Shown here: positions 11,986-23,459 of the stretch, in pieces
Numbering within the stretch: the first letter of the stretch is position 1
Layout: every line of letters starts with the position of its first letter
Assembly (NCBI RefSeq): GCF_964340395.1
Contig: NC_135550.1
Span: forward strand, 28,765,176 to 28,829,175
Source of the DNA: Glandiceps talaboti
Lineage: Eukaryota > Hemichordata > Enteropneusta > Spengelidae
Direction of reading: 5' to 3'
DNA: 64,000 nt
The notes under the pieces: generated by a model
The model's database searches: none
The model's input: only the letters and a program-made list of their open reading frames with translations
Told to the model about the DNA's origin: nothing
Position numbers and translations under genes: made by a program

Positions 11986-12279
11986 GAACCATGTCACTGA
12001 CCACATACATATATTGACAACTCCTGCTGTCGGTGAACCATGTCACTGACCACATACATATATTGACAACTCCTGCTGTCGGTGAACCATGTCACTGACC
12101 ACATACATATATTGACAACTCCTGCTGTCGGTGAACCATGTCACTGACCACATACATATATTGACAACTCCTGCTGTCGGTGAACCATGTCACTGACCAC
12201 ATACATATATTGACAACTCCTGCTGTCGGTGAACCATGTCACTGACCACATACATATATTGACAACTCCTGCTGTCGGT
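11986..12279 (+). repeat. 49-bp minisatellite, 6 apparently identical copies
   Basis: gaaccatgtcactgaccaca begins at 11986, 12035, 12084, 12133, 12182 and 12231. I see no differences among the six units, which suggests recent expansion or homogenisation. Confidence 0.95.
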
Positions 12280-12430
12280 AGTGCTACATAAAATTTAGTC
12301 TTCAATCAAACTACGTATGTTGAACTGATGTAACACTTATTACTACAAAATTGACTGAAGGAAGCTTAGTACTCATAACAATCTTTTATTATAAATGATT
12401 GGAAACTGACATTTCAATCTGGATATAGAG

Positions 12431-12436
12431 TTTATT
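12431..12436 (-). terminator. Poly(A) signal candidate for NUDT14
   Basis: AATAAA on the minus strand, about 210 bp past the NUDT14 stop; a second AATAAA lies at 12385-12390. Confidence 0.45.
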
Positions 12437-12509
12437 GAATTATACAAAGTACAACAAATCATGGACAAAAGGTAAGAATAATGCTAAACATTTGGTAACA
12501 TTCACTGGT

Positions 12510-12523
12510 GCGCCCTCTGGTGT
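12510..12523 (-). promoter_or_regulatory. CTCF-like motif (minus orientation)
   Basis: Minus strand reads ACACCAGAGGGCGC, matching 13 of 14 positions of the CTCF core CCASYAGRKGGCRS. It lies just past the 3' end of NUDT14. Motif match only. Confidence 0.5.
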
Positions 12524-12645
12524 CAATGAGAAATACACAACTGCAAGGTTGACCTGGAGCCAATATTGGTATGACTTACAACCTCAATGTTATACCCTCA
12601 TGTCCATTTAATATTGACATCAATGACAAATAAACATTTATAAAA

Positions 12646-15600
12646 TCATTGAAATTGTTTGGCTTTATTTTCATAGAACCACATAAAAGCATACAAAAGT
12701 GCACCAGGTTTATCCTTGGATTCATCATTAAGGAATTGTCTTGAGTCTTTAAGAGGTATATCAACCACATCAATCAATTCACCTTCTTCCTTCAAACCAC
12801 CCCCTTCAGACACTCTCATATCATCTGTAACTTCAGTATAAAAGAGAGTTTGACGACTACCACTTGTACCAACTCCAGCTCTACAAGAAAGAAATATGGC
12901 CACTTCAATTCCAGCCTGTCAGCATTGTCAGGACTGACAGAGATCACTATGTGACAAACAATCACATCATGTAGTGAACTCCACAACTCAGGAATTCTTT
13001 AATACTTGACATAAGACATACTATTAATTTGGAAATTTTGAGAGCAATCATGATGTTTGCTTAGCTTTGAGGGTGGATGAACTGTTAGGAAGTCATTAAT
13101 CAGGGCAATACTATATTCTAAATTGTGACTATATGCTACCATTGACCTGTTTAACTTAGCATTTGCATTGTGCTATAGAAATGGATAATGGATAATGGAA
13201 GTTTTCTAGACAGTGGAAGAGTTTGAAAAATATCTTATTTCAAACCAAAACCAATTACTCTCTATCATTGGCATGGTAATACTGAACAAAAATAACTTAA
13301 GCTGCCCAGCCCCTCTACTTTCTGCATTGGCTGATACACATATAATAGCTAATATGTATATAGAAATGGTATTGTAAGTTAGCAATTTTTGCTTTTCAAA
13401 AATTACAGAGCATTAATTTTAACATTTATAAACCAGATTTCTTTATTTGAATGAGTTCATGACTCAACAAGTACATGTGACTTAGATGGAACATCCTGCT
13501 AAAAGACATATATGTAAAACCAATAGTATGTAGAAAAACATAAATAAAGATGTTGGCCCTTGGCCAGCCAAAGAGTTTATATTTGAGCAGCCTTCTTCTA
13601 GTATAAGCTCTTTCCCTTATTAAAGTTAGATACAACGTGGGTTTAAATTGACTAAAACCAGCACACAAGTAAAATTAAGCCTCAATGACACAACTTCCAT
13701 TACACATGTCAATTGCTACATGAATTTACTTCAAAACTACAACATCAATAATATGTTTGTTGTCACACCTGGCCAGTTATATTGTAATACTGGCCTATAG
13801 GGTATAATGGCTTACTACTTACCTGTATGAAGAGACTTTTTCTATTTTGTCTGCTGGGACAGCATACCCTGTTTCATCAAGGACTTCTGCAGCTGCCAAT
13901 TCTTGTAAACTACACTGTTTGTCCACAATGCCAGCACAGAGTTCATAGGTCATACCAATAGAACCTGGGTATTTGTCTGTGTCTACCTTGTCATTAGCAA
14001 TTTCAACTTTTGAAACATATACAGCTGAGAAGAGAAAAGGATGCAATCAATGATTAGATATGCTTCGAAAGGCTTGAAGAATTTTGAAAAGAGATGTTTT
14101 TTAGTCTACCCAAAATGATAAATTATGATTCCTAATCATTCTAACTGTGTCAGTAATTCTGACACTTATATTGTCCCTCACATGAAACTTGATTAAACTG
14201 GCAGTTCCAATACTATCAACTTTAGTCAGTAATAAGCATTACATTGTCAATAAATCAATGCAATTTGTAGCCAAAATGACGATTCATTCAAGACAGAAAC
14301 CATTTCCATAAAACAGTCAATAAACATTCAGAATACAGTTCTCATTTCATCTCAATTTCTTTTAATTGACAGAATGATGTTCCAAGGAGAATGTAAACTG
14401 GTAGAAACTAATATAAAGCCATTTAGGTTGTTTTACATCCTAGGAAAGATATATGTTTGGGTGTTTGAGTGTGTGAGTCGTGTGTCTTTTCAAAAAAGAG
14501 AAGTAAAATTGGGTTTTTTAAGAGTCAACATTTGTGCTCTGTATAGATGTGAATTGAACCCTGGGAAATAAGTAACTGCACCACATGAGCATTGTTTATT
14601 TCAAGGACTTTGCCATTGATAAAAGAAATAAATTTGTTTATCTGTTCTTGGGGGAAAATGGTTAAACTTGTGGATGATGTCACTTTGTCAATTTGTTGTC
14701 ACACTTGTCAGTCTACAACAAAACAGTACCTAACTGACTGGGGTCGCTGGAATAGCAAAAGTATTTTTGTGTCCTCTGCAATGGGTGGTTAGTTGCATTT
14801 TTTAATTGGCCATGAAATACATTTCAAAATGGCATATAATACTACATGCAACAAATATCAAATTTTATCAGGTATTTATATACATATATACCTTGCAGTA
14901 TATTATAACTTATCTGCTGGTTACCATATTGTTAAATATCTTGCTGCTTTTTTCAGGTAATAATCACAAACTGTAGGTAAGTGATCATACTAGAAAAATG
15001 ACAATCCATTTAAAGATTGAATTGCTGTATTACGAGCACCCAATTTTCCTTTCCACTTAAAGTGGCCATATATGGATGAGGATTGGGTTTGTTTTTTTTT
15101 ATTTATAAAACAATTTTATCATGGTTTCCTACTTGAAAAATCAATGTGAAACAACACATGCCAAGTCTTTGTTTGTATCTCAATACTTTGTAAAAAGCTA
15201 AAACATATGTAAAAAGTGTGTTATTGTACGTACAATAACAAAGATTTTACAAGTTTATTAAGCTTTTGCAATTTATTGAGTTACAAACAAATACTTGGCA
15301 TGTGTTGTTTCACATTGATTTTTCAAGTAGGAAACCATGATAAAATTGTTTTATAAATTAAAAATCCAAAATAAATATCAAATCCTCATCCATATGGCCA
15401 TTTTAAATTTCCATGTACATGACTTTAAATATATGTCAAATGCAGCTATACAATCCATGCAGAAAGCTCAAATAATTGTGTTACTTCTTACCTGGTCTGA
15501 ACTGTTTGACCATAACAAAGACTTTTCTGGTGACATTGAATATCATAATTATAACACTGAAAAATAAACAAACACATAATGTACATGTAATTAGAATATC

Positions 15601-16604
15601 AACCCTTGGTTACTGCTGATTTGGTGTGTAACAAACAATTAAAAAATGATGTCGTTTTCATTGTCATAAATATTTAACTATAAGTATCAATTGATACCGT
15701 ACATTATTAATACATTACTTTCCATGTGCTCTGTCTCATTCATGGACTATTTGTTGGTAGGGATATATAGCAGCCCTCTCCTGTGGCTGCAGCATGGATA
15801 TTTTTATTTTTATAGAAATTACAGTTACTCATTTTACAACACTAAAGTGACACTATACAGTATACTGAAGCTTTTGTTCCATTGATAACAATTCCAAAGA
15901 TAACAATTTTCTCTGGGGATGTTTTCCAAAATACTGTAAACCACCTCTTTTCTAGCTCTTTATCAAAAGTAGAGTTTTGACATGGTAAATGGAACCATTT
16001 AGATATTCCATGGAGTCAATGTGGTTTATAACTTAGGGGCTGTCGGTGGCCAAGTGGTTAAACCATTTGCCTCTTACCACTACCACATTCGGGGTTTGAT
16101 TAAAATTGACCACGCTGTCAGTAAGAAGCGTGTCGTTCAGTTTGACTCTATCGAACAACGCAGATTTTCCCTCCTGCATTAAACCCACGGCCCTGACACT
16201 AGACTTCTTGAGTGTTTATATAGTTAATACAGGCTATAAAGAACTATCCAGAATAAATAAATAAATAAATAATAAAGAAATAAAGAAATTCTACCCTAGT
16301 GAAATTATTTATTCTATTACACAATGCATGAAGTGAATGTGTAGACTTTCGAGACAACAAACCGTCATTTACCTGTCGTGTACTTTGGTGTAGTCCCATT
16401 TTTTCTGTTCACCGTTCTGTTGACAAAAATACCAAACGACGAAAGATTACATGTAAATGAATTTAAATCTTTATTATTCAAATTTTCGATCAAAAAATAA
16501 ACGCTTGACTTCAGCTGTACCTGTGTATAATTTATCGTGAAAGGCTTTATATATTTGGAATCCGAACACGGAAGTATGTGAACATCACTGATACGGTCTG
16601 CCAT
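12646..16604 (-). CDS. NUDT14: Nudix hydrolase, NUDT14-like UDP-sugar pyrophosphatase
   Basis: The family hydrolyses UDP-glucose (and ADP-ribose) to the sugar phosphate and nucleoside monophosphate in the cytosol. Five exons, read on the minus strand: 16604-16521 (MADRISDVHIL…INYTQ), 16416-16373 (NGEQKKWDYTKVHD), 15556-15492 (VIIMIFNVTRKVFVMVKQFRP), 14024-13823 (YPGSIGMTYELCAGIVDKQ…) and 12880-12646 (AGVGTSGSRQTLFYTEV…GGGLKEEGELIDVV…, TGA). All junctions are GT-AG and in phase, giving 209 residues against about 222 in human NUDT14, with the same block order. Exon 4 carries the Nudix helix as AEVLDETGY: the usual Arg of REUXEEXGU is Ala and the first Glu of the EE pair is Asp; human NUDT14 is also non-canonical here. 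The ATG at 16604 opens the conserved N-terminus. The C6orf120 homologue lies divergently 2.6 kb away. Family call firm; substrate inferred. Confidence 0.93.
15057..15406. mobile_element. Palindromic fold-back MITE with TTAA flanks
   Basis: Two arms of about 150 bp, roughly 15061-15208 and 15250-15402, are near-perfect reverse complements. The ends read A[AG]TGGCCATAT and are flanked by TTAA at 15057-15060 and 15403-15406. The exact centre is a palindrome (gttattgtacgtacaataac within 15219-15240). TTAA duplication is the habit of piggyBac-type transposons, but the end sequence is not one I recognise. It sits in the NUDT14 intron between exons 3 and 4. A single-arm relative lies at 52774-52927. 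Confidence 0.8.
16034..16290 (+). mobile_element. tRNA-derived SINE, copy 1
   Basis: Starts ggggctgtcggtggccaagt, with an A-box-like TGGCCAAGTGG, then a degraded B-box region. The body matches the SINE at 18059 (gtgtcgttcagtttgactct, gaacaacgcag, aaagaactatccag) but lacks part of the central cctccgggtactccgg segment. It ends in an (AATA)n tail. It lies inside the NUDT14 intron between exons 2 and 3, on the strand opposite to the gene. Confidence 0.85.
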
Positions 16605-17000
16605 ACTGACTCGTGAAGGGGAAGACCTTCGATATTCTCCTCATCCAACACATATATTTAAGACAAAGAAAAATCAGCTATATTTGGATGTAAATATGAA
16701 CAATATCATTTACAAACCTACAAATTTAGGTATAAAATCCGATTTGTTAATTTGCCTTTATTGGTCGTATTTACATACGCAAAAACTAAAATACATTATT
16801 ATACATTTTGACAAAGGCTGGACTCGAAAGTTCAAAGTTCAATACGCTCAACCCGTCGTGCGTGCGTTTGATGCATAGATTTCGTGGTATGGGAAGACAG
16901 GTTGATTTTCCGAGACTCCGAATAAGGCTATTGTCGGATGTTTATGTTCGTTTATGTAAAGGACAGAGTCACGAATCTACAGAATAACATAATTCAGGTA
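16605..17000. promoter_or_regulatory. Candidate bidirectional promoter, NUDT14 / C6orf120 homologue
   Basis: The region upstream of the NUDT14 start codon. A strong donor-like sequence (aattcag|gtaagac, after 16997, + strand) could end an untranslated first exon of the rightward gene, whose coding exon has an acceptor-like ttttctag at 19151-19158. No TATA box is obvious. Inferred from arrangement only. Confidence 0.3.
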
Positions 17001-18058
17001 AGACTTAAAATAACATTTAGGCAATGTGAACGAACAACTGTTGCACGTAGCCTCTCAGGCTCAGCATGGCCAACGCGACAAGCAACGTTTAGGCCGATAT
17101 TATGTAATGAACAATTTTGTCCCCATACCTAGACGAATATATATAATAGTATTTCATATATGTCTACAAATTCCTCCTGGAAGAACAGAAAGGAAACCAC
17201 AGAATAAACATTGCAGTTCGGTAACGACAGGTAATAACTGTCACACCCTGATGAGGGCGTTTTTCCTCGTCCTGTACGTAGAAAGTGTCCATGTAGTATC
17301 ACCATAGCTGCAAATAGTGGTAACATCTAGGGTCTATCGAAGTTATACTATCATTAAACCACAACACTCAATGCTGTAAGTGATGTATTTTTGGTTTGTT
17401 TGTTTTTGTGTATGCTCAAAACAACCAATAACTTTATGGTTGTTTATGTTTTGTTTGTGTATTTTTTGTTTATGTTTTATAGAACAAGCATACTGTTACT
17501 ACATTTAAACCTGCTGCATTCAATGCCAAATGATTTAACCACTGTGTTATTTCATTGGATTTGAAATGTATTACATGTATGATGCCATGGATGATATATA
17601 GTGAATATTATAAATCACACTACACTCAGAATTTTTTTTTATTAATATGACGACAGCTTCTTTCCATATTTTGGCTTCCATGCAATGAAATAAACATAGA
17701 TCCTAGTCTCTTCTCTATGTGCCACATACTTACATGTAATACTCTACGCCATATCAATTATATAGCAGATGATTATTCATTACAACATACACTGCATGCC
17801 ATTCAGCAGATACTTTTAATGCAATTAAGCTTGTACACTAGTATTATGTATATTTATCATAGATAAGTATAGGCACAATTCCCAATGGTATAATAACAAT
17901 GGCTCTGAAAAAACTCGGCCTAAAAATACTTATATAAAGATAGGTAATTTGATATTAAGACTGAGCATACAAGCCTTCTCTTCAGCAAATCAAACCTAGA
18001 TCTAAAACCCTAATATATTGGAATCTGTCCGTAGCTTGTCTGCCACCCCTAGCAACCC
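17001..18058. other. AT-rich intergenic stretch, nothing recognised
   Basis: Contains only short reading frames without recognisable domains. If the rightward gene has an untranslated first exon, this is part of its first intron. Confidence 0.4.
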
Positions 18059-18330
18059 TAGGGTTGTCGGTGGTCGAGTGGTTAAACCATCCGCCTCTTA
18101 CCAATGCGGTCAGGGTTCGAACCCCGTACAGGGCTTGATTAAATTTCCCTACTGTAAGTAAGAAGAGTGTCGTTCAGTTTGACTCTGCCGAACAACGCAG
18201 GTTTCCTCCGGGTACTCCGGTTTCCTCCTGCATTAACACTGAACCCGTGGGGGATGGCCCTCACTGGACTTCTTGGGAGACAAGCGTTCAATGCTTAAAG
18301 AACTATCCAGTATAAATAAAGATTATTAGA
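18059..18330 (+). mobile_element. tRNA-derived SINE, copy 2 (better preserved)
   Basis: The tRNA-like head has an A box (TGGTCGAGTGG) and a perfect B box (GGTTCGAACCC). The centre carries tttcctccgggtactccggt, which resembles the conserved central domain reported for widespread animal SINE superfamilies (Nin-DC / MetaSINE type; the assignment is from memory). The body ends aaagaactatccagtataaa. It belongs to the same family as 16034-16290. Confidence 0.88.
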
Positions 18331-18596
18331 TAGGGATTCAGGTATCTGCCTTTATGAATCATGCCCATATCATGAACTCCACTTGTAATGATAGAAAATA
18401 TAGATATAAGGTTAAAAGTCATAAGGTATTCAGTAATTTGTCTGCAGTATGATAATTCTAATATACAATGTATGTATAATGAATATACTTTCTCTCCTAC
18501 CTATATTTAGTCCTGTGACTATGATCAGTCCTTTTAACATTACAAGTAACTAGTGTCAGCTTTTTTATATTGATAGAATGCTCATAATTTATTTAT

Positions 18597-18629
18597 ACAT
18601 ACATACATACATACATACACACACACACA

Positions 18630-18699
<70 letters not shown>

Positions 18700-18755
18700 T
18701 ACATACATACATACATACATACATACATACATACATACATACATACATACATACA
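18597..18755 (+). repeat. Compound microsatellite (TACA)n(CA)n(CACG)n(CA)n(TACA)n
   Basis: About 160 bp of alternating tetranucleotide and dinucleotide blocks. Apparent reading frames through it are repeat artefacts. Confidence 0.97.
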
Positions 18756-19241
18756 ACTATTCATAGCTTTGCCCCTTTTTTTCTGTTAATTAAAAAAAAG
18801 ATTAAAATCAAAGAAAAAATATATATTGTTCACCTTCTAACATTATAAAGAGGTCATGTATCTGATAAAATTCTGTTATCCACAGATTTACAAAGATTGT
18901 TTTCATTCTTTTGTGTAGGTATACAAACAAAGTCTGGACTTTTGTCAGAATAAACATTAAAGTCCATACTGTAATCGAGTAAAGACTCACAATCAGAAAG
19001 ATGGTCAAAGGGCATGCTGTCTCCTGCTGTAATATGTTAGAGCTGGGGTTTCAAAACAAACTTTGAATCATACAATGTGTGACTATTGTTTTTAGAAGTT
19101 ACACTCAATGAATATATGAAACATTGACTGTCTATTTTTAACTCCTTGTCTTTTCTAGTAGCCCAAAAGTGGTGTGATTGTCACTCAAGTACCTGGCTTA
19201 TTATGTTGTAGAGGAAGTGATATTGCATTCAAGCCTTCACT

Positions 19242-19736
19242 ATGTCAGTCAACAACTATTTTGCTATTTGTGTCATCATGATTGTCACTGCTGTGTTCAA
19301 TCTATGTAGTGGACAGTATGTTATACAGACATTTACAGGGACAATTGGTTCTGGAAACTTTACATACTACAGATTGTCAAGAGAAGGTGATCTTTCTATA
19401 GTGCTTGATACTCTAAAGGGAGATGCAGATATCTATATATCTCAAACTAATATGAACCCTGACTATGATGACTATGACCTGAAGGCAGCTAGTTGTGGAC
19501 AAGACAGGGTGGAGATACCCAAAGATTTCAAGCGTCCTATAGGAGTGGGTGTTTATGGACATGTTTATTTCTTTAGCAGTGACTACAGACTTAGTGTAGT
19601 GTTAGACTATGCAACTGACTCCTCCAACCAATGGGACCAAGTCCAGCATAAGGGTCATTCTGATTCAGAAGAGGATAACATTCTATGGACTATTTTTGTC
19701 AACATTTTGAAAATATTATTTGATATATTAGTATGA
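19242..19736 (+). CDS. UPF0669 family protein, C6orf120 homologue
   Basis: A 164-residue protein from one open exon; human C6orf120 is about 191 residues. Residues 1-25 form a signal peptide with a hydrophobic core (ICVIMIVTAVFNLC). The conserved core follows: GTIGSGNFTYYRL (with an N-glycosylation site NFT, as in the human GNYSYLRL), LKGDADIYIS, DYDLKAASCGQDRVEIP and RPIGVGVYGH. The C-terminus is the family's hydrophobic helix after an acidic stretch (SEEDNILWTIFVNILKIL). The human protein is described as secreted and glycosylated; its biochemical role is not established and none should be inferred here. The start ATG directly precedes the signal peptide. A ttttctag acceptor-like site at 19151-19158 suggests an upstream untranslated exon. 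Confidence 0.93.
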   Translation: MSVNNYFAICVIMIVTAVFNLCSGQYVIQTFTGTIGSGNFTYYRLSREGDLSIVLDTLKGDADIYISQTNMNPDYDDYDLKAASCGQDRVEIPKDFKRPIGVGVYGHVYFFSSDYRLSVVLDYATDSSNQWDQVQHKGHSDSEEDNILWTIFVNILKILFDILV

Positions 19737-22700
19737 CCATGCTATCCAGCCCAAATTTCCACAACTCTGAAAAAAAAGCATTATCATTGCATATCATGGT
19801 TTCAGTAGTGATAATGTAGTTCAATACTACTAGTATAGACAAAGTTCAACTTCGGACTGAGTACCCATTGTAGGAAGCCCAGTAATCTTAAAAAGAAAAC
19901 ATTCACCTTTACAGCATTACAAATTGGCAGGTTGATAAGGTGATGGTTTCCCACCTTCAATATCCAAAAATATTTTTTTCAGTTACTTTGTTAATTTCAT
20001 TGGGTTGCAATTCTATGTAGTTGGAATGTAACTAGCCAACTTTACTAACCACCTTGTTAGCCATGTTTTCTATTAATACACAAATAGGGCGTTGTTATCG
20101 GTGCCTAAATTTTATTTTGAGAACATCAAATGTTTATTTTATTATGTTTATTTACAGATTAGGGATGTTGTTAAATAATAGGACAGCATAACTGCAGTAA
20201 AGTATGAAAGGAAAGTAAAAGATATAAAACCTGTTTAAAACTGACAGTCGATCATAAACTAGTGTTATCCTTTGACCAATTATGTCTATCTGGTGATCAC
20301 ATGCAATATTAGGTCTTATTTGATAAATGGAGTCACAGCTGATCACATGGGATAACATAACTACTGGAACTAAAAGAGAGGGAGGCATGTATAATGGAAT
20401 CTCTTCCTATAAAATATGAGGTAGTATTGAACATATGTATGTGCATATATACATAATAGCAACTGCTGTAACCAAGGCCTTTTTCAATAGCATTACATAA
20501 CACGTAGACACACAAATAGACTGCTCTCACAAAAGTCTGTTTGCAAAGATGACACCAATAACTAAGAGATCAATGAACCTTGGTAAAAGACAAGATGCAT
20601 TTGAAACGTAGAAATACAGATATTTTTTATAGATATTTTTTAACTGATCAAGTACAGTACTGTATAATTACAAGTGTACAAGTCTAAGTTCACCATGGTA
20701 TAAACTGTTATTGATAGAAGTCAAGTACTGGGGTATATGTAGTTTTCAACATAAATTTAATTCTTGCAAGTGATATCTTTATGTTATTAATACAGTATAT
20801 GGGCAAGCCATATATTGAAAGAAACAACTCGGTTGATTGTGTCAAGTAGTATATAGTTTTAGCTGAAAATGAACAAACCATCTAAATCATAGATTTGTAA
20901 ATACTGGAGGGAAAAATCAAGTTTTGTAAATTTTGATCATTCTAGGTAGATTTTCATACAGTTTTTCATTTCCTGTTAATAATTCACATCATATACATGT
21001 ATATGTGTTCTTATGTGAATATCAATGAATTTCAATCGGCAAATGGAAATTATTCGGAAATATCTATTAACATGACTGGCATACACATAGTAGGAAATCA
21101 TCAATAGTAAAACAACCTTTAAGTTTAATAGGAGTAGTAACCACTAAACAAGAAAAATGAACAATAGATAGAGGCACAGAAATTGATGAATTTTAACGTT
21201 TTTCATGATGAAACTGATCGTAGTAGTCTCTCAGCAAAAGTTTGTTTTGTTTGGATTGTGAGAGACAGTGTCCACATAAACAATACAATGCAATTGAATT
21301 ATCCTTAGTGTACATTCAAATTGTTTTATCCATAATTGAATATGTCACAATACACAACTGTACAAAATTGAATAAAGATGCATTTGACTATAAACCAAAA
21401 ACATCCAGAATTACCTATGATAATGGTATAGTATTTCACAATAGATTTAATCTCTGATGACGGTCTATGGTCTGACATTTAATAAATGCAATATGCAAAT
21501 ATTCGATATTTCATGTTATTCTTATGGTTAATGTGAAACTAAAGCTTTACAAATATTTTTCTCAATATTTGACTCAAACTAATCATATATATTTTTTCTG
21601 GATTGAATAATTTATGATAAATTGAGACTGTAAATATGAAATAATCTTTAGCTGCCAGTTTTAAAATCAGTGAATTTTTATTTCTACAAAAAGTTGACAA
21701 TATGAAGTCAAAAAAATAATGAGAACATGTGATCCTCACAATGTAGCATTTCTTTATATAAGCTTCAACTTTAGGTAGGCAACCAGGCGACCCATACTGA
21801 GTTTTCAGGTTGCTCACTGACAGTTTCTATGGTGCCCACAACAGTTTCTAGTATGCCCAATATCACTGAGTTTCTAGTTTCCCCATTCTCACAAGTCAGA
21901 GTATATATTTTCTACCTCTTTGAGGTGGTGTCTGTTAAGCACTGCCATAAAGAGGCTAGTGGCTTTACAATCATGAGTTTCCTCTTTGTAAAAATATTTG
22001 CCAAGCAATAGTACCGTACAAAATAACCATGAAACATTTGACAACATAATACTTACATGAAAATTAACCAGGGAACCCTGTTTATAAAGTTTTAAAGTGT
22101 AATCTTGCATTTGGTAAGAAAAATAACAGGTTACGGTTTACCATTTAATATATGGTAAACTTAACTTATGGTAAGGAGTTGATTCAGTTTTGAGAAATGA
22201 AATATTTTGAAGTTCAGATTGAAAGATACTAGGTTGACTTTCACCCAGAAATCCACAATCAGTAAGGATATAGTTTATATTGATAACAAGTGATCACATT
22301 CGTCATTCATATGTTCTCCTGCCACATCTTCAATGTAACCTTCAGTTGGAACTAGTTTAGTTACTAATACATCAGCGATAACAAACAATGATCTCTACAG
22401 GAAAATATCTACTATAATCACATGTAACTTTTGACTTTTTATGTAGTAAGATTAAGAACTTGTAGAATCTATTTTGTTATCATAAATTCTCAGGATCTTT
22501 AAAAGTCAAAATATTTGTGCCTTACACCATCATTGCATAATCTGTTGCATCTTCCTTACATTGTCTGTTCTTACAGTGATATACTTTCTTATTTTCTTGA
22601 TTTCCAGTCTTTATCATGGGAATATTTTAGTATTGTTAACTTTCAGAGCTGTAGTATTCTGTAAGTTTTTCTTTGCTAGTATTTGGTAATTGTATGTGTT

Positions 22701-23363
22701 ATATTAAACATAGATGAAATGGAAAGTAACTTTTGCTTTATTTTCAGTGAACTCATGAGTGAGTAAATAGATGCAAATTTCACTGAAATAAGTAGTAAAA
22801 ATTGTAAGCCATGTTGCATGTTATCAAACAAATAGTGTTAAGATTGAATGATACAAATGTAGATGTTGTAGAAGTGACAGTGAAATTAAAATGTGACTGA
22901 TTAACATTCAGAATAACCAATTACATGGCATGTTTCATACACACAGTGAATACTGATACTGCCATTACATTGGTATTACACTAAATTTGTTTATTTCTAC
23001 TTTCTCTTTTGATACAAATCACAGTATCTAGATAATAAATAGATAACCTTCCAAGTAATGGATTACGAGTGAATTTGCATGATTTCGAATAGCAACCTGG
23101 AATGTTCAAAATATCAACCAAGTAGAAATTATGAAACACATTCATCAATTTGGCCATGTACACAAGCTTTTGTGGTGACATTACTTATTACCTTTCACTA
23201 GTGTTTATTGTACTGTCATAAACCTGACAGTAAGATGTGGATGATTATTTTTCTGAACATTAATAAGTATTACACATGTATTTATTTTGACTACCAACAA
23301 GGGAACCAGGCTTATTTTTTGTATACAGTAAGCATGTCAACAACAACAAAAATATATAAGCAC

Positions 23364-23394
<31 letters not shown>

Positions 23395-23459
23395 CATACA
23401 TACATACATACATACATACATACATACATACATACATACATGTACATACGTACGTACAT
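23364..23459 (+). repeat. (ACAT)n microsatellite
   Basis: About 20 head-to-tail acat units ending in tacatacgtacgtacata. Confidence 0.97.

Larger units (their letters stand above)
9637..12645. other. RyR 3' region and intergenic DNA, no further gene seen
   Basis: Follows the RyR stop. AATAAA occurs at 9772-9777 and 9832-9837, either of which could end the transcript. The rest is AT-rich and holds five small tandem repeats: 9746-9875, 9926-9981, 11246-11465, 11560-11695 and 11986-12279. A CTCF-like motif lies at 12510-12523. Reading frames here are short and lack recognisable domains. Confidence 0.6.

Noticed and set aside
18059-18135. True tRNA gene
   Set aside because: A and B boxes are good, but the sequence continues into a SINE body shared with a second copy and no clean cloverleaf acceptor stem is visible.
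18578-18766. Reading frames of alternating residues on both strands over the CA/TACA tract
   Set aside because: Pure microsatellite translation (also at 23260-23507, 25197-25473, 47803-48090, 55742-56250 and 61853-62257); no coding signal.
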